The notes under the pieces: generated by a model
Database searches by the model: none
Told to the model about the DNA's origin: nothing
Seen by the model: the letters and a program-made list of their open reading frames with translations, nothing else
Shown here: one piece after another, positions 9,214 through 17,775 of the stretch
Layout: every line of letters starts with the position of its first letter
Numbering within the stretch: the stretch's first letter is position 1
Assembly (NCBI RefSeq): GCF_900107995.1
Contig: NZ_FNUM01000012.1
Location: 1 to 64,000, forward strand
Origin: Alcanivorax sp. DSM 26293
GTDB taxonomy: Bacteria > Pseudomonadota > Gammaproteobacteria > Pseudomonadales > Alcanivoracaceae
Length of the DNA: 64,000 nt
Direction: 5' to 3'
Translations under genes and position numbers: made by a program

Positions 9214-10896
9214 TTATGACTCGTTGCTGCTTTCCATCTGCTTCTTGATCAGGTCACCGATGGTCTTCGGCGCATTGGCGTCCTGCTGTTCAGACAGTCC
9301 GTCAATGGCTTCACGCTCGTCGGCCTGGTCCTTCGCTTTGATGGACAAGCTCAGAACACGGTTCTTGCGATCAACGTTAGTGATTTTCGCTTCCACTTCG
9401 TCACCGACGTTAAGCACTTCGGTCGCATCGTTAACGCGGTCGCGGCTGATTTCGCTGGCACGCAGGGTACCTTCCACGTTCTCGGCAAGCTCAACGGTAG
9501 CTGCTTTCGCGTCTACCGATTTGATCACGCCCTTGACGATTGCGCCCTTGTCATTAGCAGCAACATACTGAGCAAACGGATCGTCTGTCAACTGCTTGAT
9601 ACCCAAGGAAATTCTTTCGCGCTCTGCGTCGATGGACAGAACCACGGTTTCCAGCTCGTCACCCTTGTTGAAGTTACGCACGGCATCTTCGCCCTGCTCT
9701 TCCCAGGAAATGTCGGACAGGTGCACCAGACCGTCGATGCCGCCTTCCAGACCGATGAAGATACCGAAGTCAGTGATGGACTTGATCTTGCCGGAAATGC
9801 GCTCGCCTTTCTGGTATTTCTGCTCGAAGGCATCCCACGGGTTGGACTGGCACTGCTTGATACCCAGGGAAATACGACGACGGTCCTGATCGATGTCCAG
9901 GATCATCACTTCCACTTCGTCGCCGATCTCTACAACCTTGGACGGGTGGATGTTCTTGTTGGTCCAATCCATTTCGGATACGTGAACCAGACCCTCTACA
10001 CCCTCTTCGATTTCGGCGAAGCAGCCGTAATCGGTCAGGTTGGTCACCTTCGCCTTCACGCGGGTGCCTTCCGGGTACTTGCCCACGATATCGTGCCACG
10101 GATCTTCGCCCAGCTGCTTCAGACCAAGGGAGACACGCATCTTCTCGCGGTCGAACTTGAGTACCTTGACGTCGATTTCCTGGCCAACTTCCACGATCTC
10201 GCTCGGATGCTTGATGCGCTTCCAGGCCATGTCGGTGATGTGCAGCAGGCCGTCGATGCCACCCAGGTCCACGAACGCACCGTAGTCGGTCAGGTTCTTC
10301 ACGATACCCTTGACTTCCATGCCTTCCTGGAGGGTTTCCAGCAGCTGCTCACGCTCGGCGCTGTGCTCGGCTTCCATCACGGCACGACGGGAAACCACCA
10401 CGTTGTTGCGCTTGGGATCCAGCTTGATGACCTTGAAATCCAGCTCTTTGCCTTCCAGGTGCGCCACATCGCGTACCGGACGGATGTCTACCAGGGAGCC
10501 CGGCAGGAACGCACGGATCGGGCCGATATCGACAGTGAAGCCACCCTTCACCTTGCCGGAAATCATACCTTTTACGATCTCGTCTTCGTCGAAAGCTTTT
10601 TCCAGCTCGCCCCAGACTTCGGCGCGCTTGGCTTTTTCACGGGACAGGCGGGTGAAGCCCATGCCATCGTCGATGGCGTCTACGGCTACATCAACTTCAT
10701 CGCCTTCAGCGATTTCCAGCTCGCCTGCCTCGTTAATGAATTCTTCGCGGGCAATAATGCCTTCGGATTTCAGGCCTGCGTTAACGGTTACCCAGTCGCT
10801 ATCGATGGATACAACAGTACCCTTGATGATGGAGCCACGGGCAACGTCCAGGTCCTTAAGGCTTTCTTCAAAGAGATCAGCAAAAGATTCGGTCAT
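9214..10896 (-). CDS. rpsA: 30S ribosomal protein S1
   Basis: The large RNA-binding ribosomal protein that helps load mRNA on the 30S subunit. The 560-residue product starts [13 protein letters not shown] at 10896, and carries six S1 OB-fold repeats with recurring GxVxxxxDYGxFVDL-type motifs (e.g. [20 protein letters not shown]). The TTG/ATG three codons upstream is not needed. Position between cmk and ihfB is the standard operon. S1 usually represses its own translation through its leader, which here spans 10897-11078. Confidence 0.97.
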   Translation of the reverse strand: MTESFADLFEESLKDLDVARGSIIKGTVVSIDSDWVTVNAGLKSEGIIAREEFINEAGELEIAEGDEVDVAVDAIDDGMGFTRLSREKAKRAEVWGELEKAFDEDEIVKGMISGKVKGGFTVDIGPIRAFLPGSLVDIRPVRDVAHLEGKELDFKVIKLDPKRNNVVVSRRAVMEAEHSAEREQLLETLQEGMEVKGIVKNLTDYGAFVDLGGIDGLLHITDMAWKRIKHPSEIVEVGQEIDVKVLKFDREKMRVSLGLKQLGEDPWHDIVGKYPEGTRVKAKVTNLTDYGCFAEIEEGVEGLVHVSEMDWTNKNIHPSKVVEIGDEVEVMILDIDQDRRRISLGIKQCQSNPWDAFEQKYQKGERISGKIKSITDFGIFIGLEGGIDGLVHLSDISWEEQGEDAVRNFNKGDELETVVLSIDAERERISLGIKQLTDDPFAQYVAANDKGAIVKGVIKSVDAKAATVELAENVEGTLRASEISRDRVNDATEVLNVGDEVEAKITNVDRKNRVLSLSIKAKDQADEREAIDGLSEQQDANAPKTIGDLIKKQMESSNES

Positions 10897-11078
10897 GAAA
10901 TTCACTCTGTATTTAAGTCACATGCCAACCAGCAGACATGGGTTAGTCAACGAAAGCGATCCACCCTCCCCCAGCTGGCTTACTTTTTCAGGGTCGAGCA
11001 GATCAACCGCTTTTACACAAAATCAGAATCCCCCCTCGACACGGATTGCCGAAGGAGTTCGATGGCGTGTGTGCTGCC

Positions 11079-11762
11079 TTACACCAGTTGGCGGGCGGCA
11101 GCCTCATCAAGAATCCGGTCGACCACGTCATCAACCGACAGGGTGGTGGAATCTATCACCACGGCATCGTCTGCCGGGCATAGAGGTGCCACCTCACGGT
11201 TCATGTCACGGTCATCCCGGGTGCGGATGTCCTCAACGAGGGTCGCGAGGGTAGCACCAAAGCCCTTTTCCTTCAACTGCTCAAAGCGCCGTCTGGCGCG
11301 CTCTTCAGCGCTGGCGGTAAGGTAAATCTTGAGGGGGGCGGAGGTAAACACCACGGTGCCCATATCGCGGCCATCAGCCACCAGGCCGGGGGCTTCGGCA
11401 AAGGCACGCTGGCGGGCCAGCAGGGCATCACGGACCGGCTGCAGCACGGCAACCTGGCTGGCCAGCTCGCCGACGCTTTCCTGACGGATAATGTTGGACA
11501 CATCCTCACCGTCCAGAATCACCGCCGTATCCCCCTGCTGCTCCACAAAACGGACCGGCAGGGACTGGGCCATGGCCACCAGTGCCGCCTCATCATCCAG
11601 GGCAACCCCTTGATTTCTCGCGTGATAACCCAGCACCCGGTAGAGGGCACCGGAATCCAGCAGATGCCAGCCAAGGCGGGCCGCCACCAGACGGGCCACG
11701 GTCCCTTTTCCGGAGGAAACCGGTCCGTCGATGGTCAATACAGCGGTGGACGGAGCAGTCAT
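11079..11762 (-). CDS. cmk: Cytidylate kinase
   Basis: Phosphorylates CMP and dCMP. The 227-residue protein has a P-loop GPVSSGKGT at 13-21, DSGALYR for the nucleotide site and DGRDMGTVVF. The start ATG overlaps the aroA-part stop codon by four bases, indicating translational coupling. Length and position upstream of rpsA are standard. Confidence 0.96.
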   Translation of the reverse strand: MTAPSTAVLTIDGPVSSGKGTVARLVAARLGWHLLDSGALYRVLGYHARNQGVALDDEAALVAMAQSLPVRFVEQQGDTAVILDGEDVSNIIRQESVGELASQVAVLQPVRDALLARQRAFAEAPGLVADGRDMGTVVFTSAPLKIYLTASAEERARRRFEQLKEKGFGATLATLVEDIRTRDDRDMNREVAPLCPADDAVVIDSTTLSVDDVVDRILDEAAARQLV

Positions 11763-14026
11763 TTCACCTCCAGGTTCAGGCCCGCGTGGGCTGCCAGCTG
11801 GGCAAAGCCCGGGAAGCTGGTCGCCACATTGGCGCAGTCATTGATCGTAATCGGGCCAGAGGCGCGCAGGGACGCCATGGCAAAGCTCATGGCAATGCGG
11901 TGATCGCCGTGGGACTGGATCTCGCCGCCAGCAAAGGGGCCGCCGCTGATGCGAATGCCGTCCTCGAAGACCTCGTGATCCACGCCCAGCGCGGCCAGGC
12001 CGTCCGCCATGACCTGGATGCGGTCGGATTCCTTCACCCGCAGCTCTTCCGCCCCCCGCAGGATGGTATCCCCTTCGGCGCAGGCAGCAGCGATGAAGAT
12101 GGCGGGGAATTCGTCGATCGCCAGCGGAACCAGCTCTTCCGGGATGTCGATGCCCTTGAGCGGTGCGGATTTGACGACGATGTCAGCCACCGGCTCGCCG
12201 CCGGCATCTCGCTGGTTTTCCAGGCGGATATCCGCCCCCATCAGCTTGAGAATGTCGATCACGCCGGTACGGGTCGGGTTGATGCCCACGTGGGGTAGCG
12301 TCAGCTCACTGCCTTCGGCAATGGAGGCGCCCACCAGGAAGAAGGCCGCCGAGGAGATGTCCGCGGGCACCTCCAGCTTGCAGGCGGTGAGTGTGCCACC
12401 ACCGGTCAACGCGCTGGTGGCGCCGTCGCGGCGCACGTCATAGCCAAAACCACCCAGCATTCGCTCGGTGTGATCGCGGGTGGGGGCCGGCTCGGTGACC
12501 GAGGTTTCACCTTCCGCATACAGGCCACCCAGCAGCACGGCGGATTTCACCTGGGCGGAAGCCATGGGCAGGTCGTAATGGATGCCCTTGAGGGGCTGAC
12601 CACCGCGAATGCGCACCGGCGGCCGGCCTTCGTTACCCGTGGTGATCTGCGCCCCCATGTCACGCAGGGGGCGGGCCACCCGCTCCATGGGGCGTTTGGA
12701 CAGGGAGGCATCGCCGGTGAGCTCCACATCAAAGGCCTGTCCGGCCAGCAAGCCGGTGAGCAGGCGCATGGAGGTGCCGGAGTTGCCCATGTAGAGCGGT
12801 TTGCCCGGTGCCTTGAGACCGTGCAGACCCACCCCGTGAATGGTGACCTGGCCGTTGTGTGGGCCTTCGATAACCACGCCCATATCGCGGAATGCCTGCA
12901 GCGTTGCCAGGGCATCCTCGCCTTCCAGAAACCCTTCCACCCGGGTCACGCCCTCGGCCAGGGAGCCGAGCATGATGGAACGGTGGGACATGGACTTATC
13001 GCCGGGTACCCGTACCCGGCCAGTGAGTCGGCCACCCGGCGTCACCACAAAGGTGGGGTTGGCATGCTTGCTGTGAGAGGCACTGTGAATGGTGCTGTCT
13101 GTCATGGTTGTGTCGTCACCTGAATGATGGGCGCGGGTATAGGAGGTGCGCTCGTTCATGGCCAAAAAATGGGCCCGGGCCGAATTGGCGCGGGTCATGA
13201 TGCCCATCAGGGCATCGGAATCATCGTCGCTGACCGCCTGGCGGAAGCGGGAAATACCGTCGCTGAACAGGTCCAGGGACTGCAGCAGCGCGGCCTTGTT
13301 CTCACGAAAAATATCGTGCCACATCAGCGGATCGGAGCTGGCGATACGGGTGAAGTCGCGAAAACCGCCGGCAGCATAGCGGAAGATCTCCGTGGAGTCG
13401 CCCTGCCGGGCCAGGGTATCCACCAGCGAAAAGGCCAGTAGATGGGGCAAATGGCTGGTTTCCGCCAGGACCTGATCGTGGTAATCCGGCGCCATCTGCA
13501 GCACTTCCGCCCCCATGGCGGTCCAGATTGCCCGCACCCGGGCAGTGGCCGCCGGGTCCGTGGCCTCGGTGGGGGTCAGGATGACCCGGTGGTCCCGGTA
13601 CAGATCCGCATCGGCAGCACCAACGCCGCTCTTTTCCTTGCCGGCAATAGGGTGACCGGGCACGAAGCGGGAGACATGCTCACCCAGTGACTCACGGGCC
13701 GCGGTGATCACATTGCCTTTGACACTGCCACCATCCGTGATGATTGCCGTGCGGGACAGGCCCGGTTTCAGCGCACTCAACACCTTGCCCATGGCAGAAA
13801 CGGGCGTGGAGACAAATACCAGATCGGCGCCCTTGACCGCCTCAGCCAGATCCTGGCTGCCTTCGTCGACAACACCTAACGCAATCCCCTGCTCCAGCGT
13901 CCGTGCCGAGCGAGAACCGGCTACGATTGACGCGGCTAGTCCGTTTTTGCGGGCGGCGGCAGCAAAGGAACCGCCGATCAGGCCCAGGCCGATAACGGCG
14001 ATGCGGTTGAATAGGGGTTCAGGCAT
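11759..14026 (-). CDS. Fused prephenate dehydrogenase / EPSP synthase
   Basis: A bifunctional enzyme of the tyrosine and shikimate pathways (TyrA then AroA). Residues 1 to about 300 are a TyrA-type dehydrogenase with the NAD motif GLGLIGGS at 13-20; a short linker rich in Ser, Thr and His follows; residues about 325-755 are EPSP synthase, with GDKSMSHRS, GNSGTSMRLL, the RPMERV loop and the ESDR motif LRVKESDRI. The start at 14026 (MPEPLFNRIA) is preferred over an upstream ATG lying in a REP-like repeat. Such a fusion is known in Pseudomonas and relatives. Both halves look intact. The AroA half has the class I motifs, so glyphosate sensitivity would be expected. Confidence 0.93.
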   Translation of the reverse strand: MPEPLFNRIAVIGLGLIGGSFAAAARKNGLAASIVAGSRSARTLEQGIALGVVDEGSQDLAEAVKGADLVFVSTPVSAMGKVLSALKPGLSRTAIITDGGSVKGNVITAARESLGEHVSRFVPGHPIAGKEKSGVGAADADLYRDHRVILTPTEATDPAATARVRAIWTAMGAEVLQMAPDYHDQVLAETSHLPHLLAFSLVDTLARQGDSTEIFRYAAGGFRDFTRIASSDPLMWHDIFRENKAALLQSLDLFSDGISRFRQAVSDDDSDALMGIMTRANSARAHFLAMNERTSYTRAHHSGDDTTMTDSTIHSASHSKHANPTFVVTPGGRLTGRVRVPGDKSMSHRSIMLGSLAEGVTRVEGFLEGEDALATLQAFRDMGVVIEGPHNGQVTIHGVGLHGLKAPGKPLYMGNSGTSMRLLTGLLAGQAFDVELTGDASLSKRPMERVARPLRDMGAQITTGNEGRPPVRIRGGQPLKGIHYDLPMASAQVKSAVLLGGLYAEGETSVTEPAPTRDHTERMLGGFGYDVRRDGATSALTGGGTLTACKLEVPADISSAAFFLVGASIAEGSELTLPHVGINPTRTGVIDILKLMGADIRLENQRDAGGEPVADIVVKSAPLKGIDIPEELVPLAIDEFPAIFIAAACAEGDTILRGAEELRVKESDRIQVMADGLAALGVDHEVFEDGIRISGGPFAGGEIQSHGDHRIAMSFAMASLRASGPITINDCANVATSFPGFAQLAAHAGLNLEVK

Positions 14027-14048
14027 GACAAACGCCCCCGGTTCGCAT

Positions 14049-14130
14049 TGTAGGAGCACCTCTCGAGGTGCGAACCGAATCTGGCACGGCATGCCGCAAG
14101 CAGGTTCGCACCTCAACAGGTGCTCCTACA
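14049..14130. repeat. REP-like inverted repeat between hisC and tyrA::aroA
   Basis: TGTAGGAGCACCTCTCGAGG at 14049-14068 pairs with CCTCAACAGGTGCTCCTACA at 14111-14130, and GGTTCGCACCTC mirrors GAGGTGCGAACC. It lies in the only sizeable gap inside the hisC-tyrA::aroA-cmk run. Confidence 0.8.
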
Positions 14131-14154
14131 GCGGGCATTTCCAAGGTTTTGGCA

Positions 14155-15267
14155 TTACCCATCCGCCATTTCCTTCAACACATGTTTGAGGGCTTGCAAG
14201 AAACGCTCGTTCTCGCGGCTGGTGCCCACGGTCACGCGCAGGAAGTTCGGCATGCCGTAGCCTCCCAGAGGACGCACAATCACGCCTTCGCGCAACAACG
14301 CCTGGTACACCGGCATGGCGTCGCGGCCACAGTCGAAGGCGATGAAGTTGGCCACCGAGGGAATCTGCTCAAGATGCAGCTTTTGCAAGCCCTCCGCGAT
14401 TTGCACCAGGCCGCTGGTGTTTTCACTGCGGGAATTCTCAATGTGGTCGTCGTCGGACAAGGCGGCTTCGGCTGCCACCATGGCCGGAGTATTGACGTTG
14501 AACGGCTGGCGCACCCGGTTCAGCACATCGGCAATCTGCGGATTAGAGACGCCATAACCGATGCGCAGGCCGGCCAGGCCATGAATCTTGGAGAAAGTCC
14601 GCGTTACCACCAGGTTCGGGTATTTTTGCAGGCGCTCGATGCCATTCGGGTAGTGGCTTTCTTCCACATATTCGAAGTAGGCCTCGTCCAGCACCACGAT
14701 CACCCGCTCCGGGATGCGCGACAGGAACTCGTCCAGGGCGTGGGCGTTAAACCAGGTGCCCGTGGGGTTGTTCGGGTTGGCCACGAAAATCACCCGGGTG
14801 CGTTCGGTCACCGCCTCGGCCATGGCAGCCAGATCGTGGCCATAGAGATTGGACGGCACTGCCACCGGCCTGGCATTACAGGCCAGGGTCACCAGCGGAT
14901 ACACCGCAAAGGCATACTCGGAAAAAATCGCTTCATCGCCGGGCTGCAGGTAGGCCCGGGCGATCAGGTCCAGCACATCGTTGGAGCCGTTTCCCAAGGT
15001 CAGCTGACGGGTTTGCACCCCCAGCTTTTCCGCCAACGCCGCCTTCAGGGAAAAACCCGCGCCATCCGGGTACAGGTGCAGCTCATGCAGGTGTTTGAGT
15101 GCATGCAGGGCCTTGTGACTGGCGCCCAGAGGGTTTTCGTTGCTGGCCAGTTTGACGATGTCGGTGAGACCCAGCTCCCGTTCCAGCTCCTCGATGGGCT
15201 TGCCCGGCTCATAGGGCTTGAGCTGCTGAACGCCACTGTTGGCAAGTTCGATGTAGTCGCAAGTCAT
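14155..15267 (-). CDS. hisC: Histidinol-phosphate / aromatic aminotransferase
   Basis: A 370-residue PLP fold-type I aminotransferase. NPNNPTG at 164-170, DEAY at 194-197 and the PLP lysine K227 in RTFSKIHGLAGLRIGY are present. In this position, between pheA and tyrA, the enzyme (often called HisC2 or HisH-b) is thought to serve phenylalanine and tyrosine synthesis as well as, or instead of, histidine. The start at 15267 has an AGGAG site. Confidence 0.92.
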   Translation of the reverse strand: MTCDYIELANSGVQQLKPYEPGKPIEELERELGLTDIVKLASNENPLGASHKALHALKHLHELHLYPDGAGFSLKAALAEKLGVQTRQLTLGNGSNDVLDLIARAYLQPGDEAIFSEYAFAVYPLVTLACNARPVAVPSNLYGHDLAAMAEAVTERTRVIFVANPNNPTGTWFNAHALDEFLSRIPERVIVVLDEAYFEYVEESHYPNGIERLQKYPNLVVTRTFSKIHGLAGLRIGYGVSNPQIADVLNRVRQPFNVNTPAMVAAEAALSDDDHIENSRSENTSGLVQIAEGLQKLHLEQIPSVANFIAFDCGRDAMPVYQALLREGVIVRPLGGYGMPNFLRVTVGTSRENERFLQALKHVLKEMADG

Positions 15268-15381
15268 GATGACTCCTTTGCCTGCCTGAGCGGCACGCCT
15301 GGCGAATTCAATGGGTTCTATCTAACGCTTGGCGCTTGGTGCCATCCACGGGCATCTTCACCAAGCACGCCTCAAAACCAC

Positions 15382-15441
15382 TGTAGGAGCCATGCTTGCA
15401 TGGCGAATTACCGAAACCTTCGCCATGCGAGCATGGCTCCT
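15382..15441. repeat. REP-like inverted repeat (GGAGCCATGCTTGCATGGCGAA type)
   Basis: TGTAGGAGCCATGCTTGCAT pairs with ATGCGAGCATGGCTCCTACG. It is nearly identical to the copy at 1009-1071 and lies in the pheA-hisC gap. Confidence 0.8.
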
Positions 15442-15466
15442 ACGGTCACACTATCCTGAAGACGGG

Positions 15467-16549
15467 CTACAGCACTGCCTTGGGGTACGAGCCCAGCAGC
15501 TTGATGGTGTTGCCGGCCGCTTCCAGCTTGTCCAGTACCGGCTGCAGCTTGCCATCTTCCTTGTGCCCTTCGCAGTCCACGAAGAACACATAACTCCAAT
15601 TGGACGTCCGCGAGGGCCGGGATTCAAGGCGGGTCAGGTTGATACCTTCATCCCGGAATGGTGCCAGCACCTCATAAAGCAGGCCCGGGCGGTTCTTGCC
15701 GCTGATCATCAGGCTGGTCTTGTCGTTGCCGGACGGCGGTGTGTCCTGGCGGCCGATGATGATGAAGCGGGTGGTATTGTCCGGACGATCTTCGATGTTG
15801 CGCTGCACCGCTTCCAGGCCATACAGCTCTTCCGCCATTTCCCCGGCAATGGCCAGGGCATTCCACTCGTCCTTCAGGCGACGGGCCGCTTCCGCGTTGG
15901 AGCTGACGGCAATGCGCTCGACGCCCGGCATATGGGCATCCAGCCACTGGCGGCACTGGGCCAGGGTCTGCTGATGGGAATAGACCCGGGTCACCTTGTC
16001 ACGGCGGGTGTGTTCACCGGCCAACAGGTGATGGTGGATGCGCAGCTCCACTTCGCCACAGATTTTCAGGCTGGAGGTCATGAAGGTGTCCAGGGTGTGG
16101 TTGACCACCCCTTCGGTGGAGTTTTCCACCGGCACCACCCCGTAGTGAGCGGCCCCGGCTTCCACTTCCCGGAAAACCTCATCAATGGCACCGAGCGGGA
16201 CGCTTTCCACCGCATGACCGAAATGCTTGAGCGCCGCCTGCTGGGTAAAGGTGCCTTCCGGCCCCAGAAACGCCACTTTCATGCGCTGTTCCAGTGCCAG
16301 GCAGGCGCTCATGATTTCACGGAAAAACCGCGCCATGGTTTCGCCATCCAGCGGCCCCTGGTTGCGCTCTTTGACCCGGCGCAGCACCTGAGCTTCCCGC
16401 TCCGGACGGTAGAACACCGGGTTGGGATCCGTGGCGATCTTCACCTCGGCCACCTTGTGAGCCAGGGTGGCACGCTCGTTGAGCAGGTCCTGCAGCCGCT
16501 GGTCCAGCTGGTCGATCTGATCACGCAAATTTTCGAGAGATTCGGTCAT
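15467..16549 (-). CDS. pheA: Chorismate mutase / prephenate dehydratase (P-protein)
   Basis: Makes phenylpyruvate from chorismate. The 360-residue protein has an AroQ-type chorismate mutase helix bundle (1 to about 88), a prephenate dehydratase domain from FLGPEGTFTQ with the TRF motif in NTTRFIII, and a C-terminal ACT domain with the Phe-binding LESRP motif, so feedback inhibition by phenylalanine is expected. The start is 12 bases after the serC stop, so serC-pheA form an operon. Confidence 0.96.
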   Translation of the reverse strand: MTESLENLRDQIDQLDQRLQDLLNERATLAHKVAEVKIATDPNPVFYRPEREAQVLRRVKERNQGPLDGETMARFFREIMSACLALEQRMKVAFLGPEGTFTQQAALKHFGHAVESVPLGAIDEVFREVEAGAAHYGVVPVENSTEGVVNHTLDTFMTSSLKICGEVELRIHHHLLAGEHTRRDKVTRVYSHQQTLAQCRQWLDAHMPGVERIAVSSNAEAARRLKDEWNALAIAGEMAEELYGLEAVQRNIEDRPDNTTRFIIIGRQDTPPSGNDKTSLMISGKNRPGLLYEVLAPFRDEGINLTRLESRPSRTSNWSYVFFVDCEGHKEDGKLQPVLDKLEAAGNTIKLLGSYPKAVL

Positions 16550-16561
16550 GGCGGTCCCCGC

Positions 16562-17644
16562 TCAGCCGTTGCGTTTTTCGAAGTCCGCCATAAAGGCGAT
16601 CAGCGTATCCACTGCGGCTTCCGGTACCGCATTGTAGATACTGGCGCGCATGCCCCCCACGCTACGGTGGCCCTTCAGGTTCAACAGGCCGGCCTTGTCC
16701 GCTTCGCTGAGGAACTGTTTGTCCAGGTTGGCATCGGCCAGCACGAAGGGCACATTCATCCAGCTGCGGCTGATTGTCTCCACCGGGTTGCTGTAGAAGC
16801 CACTGTTATCAATAAAACCATACAGCTTTTCGGCCTTGCGCTGGTTGGTTTCTGCCATGTTGGCCACCCCGCCCTGCTTTTTCAGCCACTGGAACACCAG
16901 ACCGGCCAGATACCAGGCGTAGGTGGGCGGCGTGTTGTACATGCTGCCATTGTCCGCATGGGTCTGATAGTTGAGCATGGCAGGCACATGGGCACCGGCC
17001 TTGCCAAGCAGGTCCTTGCGCACGATGACCAGGGTCAGGCCAGCGGGGCCGATATTCTTCTGGGCGCCGGCATAAATGAGCCCGAACCGGTTCACGTCGA
17101 TGGGCCGGGAAAGGATGGTGGAGCTCATGTCTGCCACCAGCGGGCTGTCACCCACCTCGGGAATAAAGCTGTACTCCAGCCCCCCGATGGTTTCGTTGGG
17201 GCAGTAGTGCACATAGGCCGGGTTGGCAGACAGCTGCCAGCTGTCCTGGGGCGGCACGGTGGTGAAATTGGTGTCTTCGCTGCTGGCGGCTACGTTGATG
17301 TTGCCGTAGCGGCCCGCTTCCTTGATGGCCTTCTTCGACCACTGCCCGGTGTTGATGTAATCCGCGGTTTGCCCTTCGCCCAGCAGGTTCATGGGCACCA
17401 TGGCAAATTGTGTGGAGGCACCGCCCTGCAGAAACAGCACGGCGTAATCCTCGCTGATACCCATGAGATCGCGCAGATCCTGCTCTGCCCTTTCGGCAAT
17501 CTCCACGAACACCTTGTCCCGATGGCTCATTTCCATGATGGACAGGCCCATGCCCTGGTAGTCGAGCATTTCCTGACGGGCCTGCTCCAGAACGTCCGTC
17601 GGCAGCGCCGCGGGACCTGCGCAGAAGTTATAGGCGCGGGACAT
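16562..17644 (-). CDS. serC: Phosphoserine aminotransferase
   Basis: A PLP enzyme for serine and pyridoxine synthesis. The 360-residue protein begins RAYNFCAGPAALP, has the PLP lysine K196 in YAGAQKNIGPAG, and the STQF phosphate contact at 77-80. It is the first gene of the serC-pheA-hisC-tyrA::aroA-cmk-rpsA run, downstream of gyrA as in Pseudomonas. A CGGAG ribosome site precedes the ATG at 17644. Confidence 0.97.
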   Translation of the reverse strand: MSRAYNFCAGPAALPTDVLEQARQEMLDYQGMGLSIMEMSHRDKVFVEIAERAEQDLRDLMGISEDYAVLFLQGGASTQFAMVPMNLLGEGQTADYINTGQWSKKAIKEAGRYGNINVAASSEDTNFTTVPPQDSWQLSANPAYVHYCPNETIGGLEYSFIPEVGDSPLVADMSSTILSRPIDVNRFGLIYAGAQKNIGPAGLTLVIVRKDLLGKAGAHVPAMLNYQTHADNGSMYNTPPTYAWYLAGLVFQWLKKQGGVANMAETNQRKAEKLYGFIDNSGFYSNPVETISRSWMNVPFVLADANLDKQFLSEADKAGLLNLKGHRSVGGMRASIYNAVPEAAVDTLIAFMADFEKRNG

Positions 17645-17684
17645 GCATTTTCTCCGTGACTAGATTGAAAGTAGCAAACCGGTT

Positions 17685-17712
17685 AATCAAAGAAGCCCGG
17701 TAACACCGGGCT
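17685..17712 (-). terminator. Terminator-like hairpin after gyrA
   Basis: On the minus strand AGCCCGGTGTTACCGGGCT forms an eight-base-pair stem followed by TCTTTGATT. The T run is broken, so strength is uncertain. Confidence 0.55.
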
Positions 17713-17744
17713 CGGGTAATTCGTCGAATCATTGAGAAAACACC

Positions 17745-17772
17745 GTAGGAGCACCTCGAGAGGTGCTCCTGC
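17745..17772. repeat. Minimal REP-like palindrome
   Basis: GGAGCACCTCGAGAGGTGCTCC is a continuous 22-base near-perfect palindrome flanked by GTA and TGC. It is the bare core of the longer repeats, three bases after the gyrA stop codon. Confidence 0.8.
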
Positions 17773-17775
17773 AGG

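Noticed and set aside
9721-11325. Frame of 534 codons on the + strand
   Set aside because: Antisense to rpsA; rpsA has six clear S1 repeats.
15329-17659. Frame of 776 codons on the + strand
   Set aside because: It is antisense to pheA and serC, which are certain genes; high GC leaves long shadow frames.
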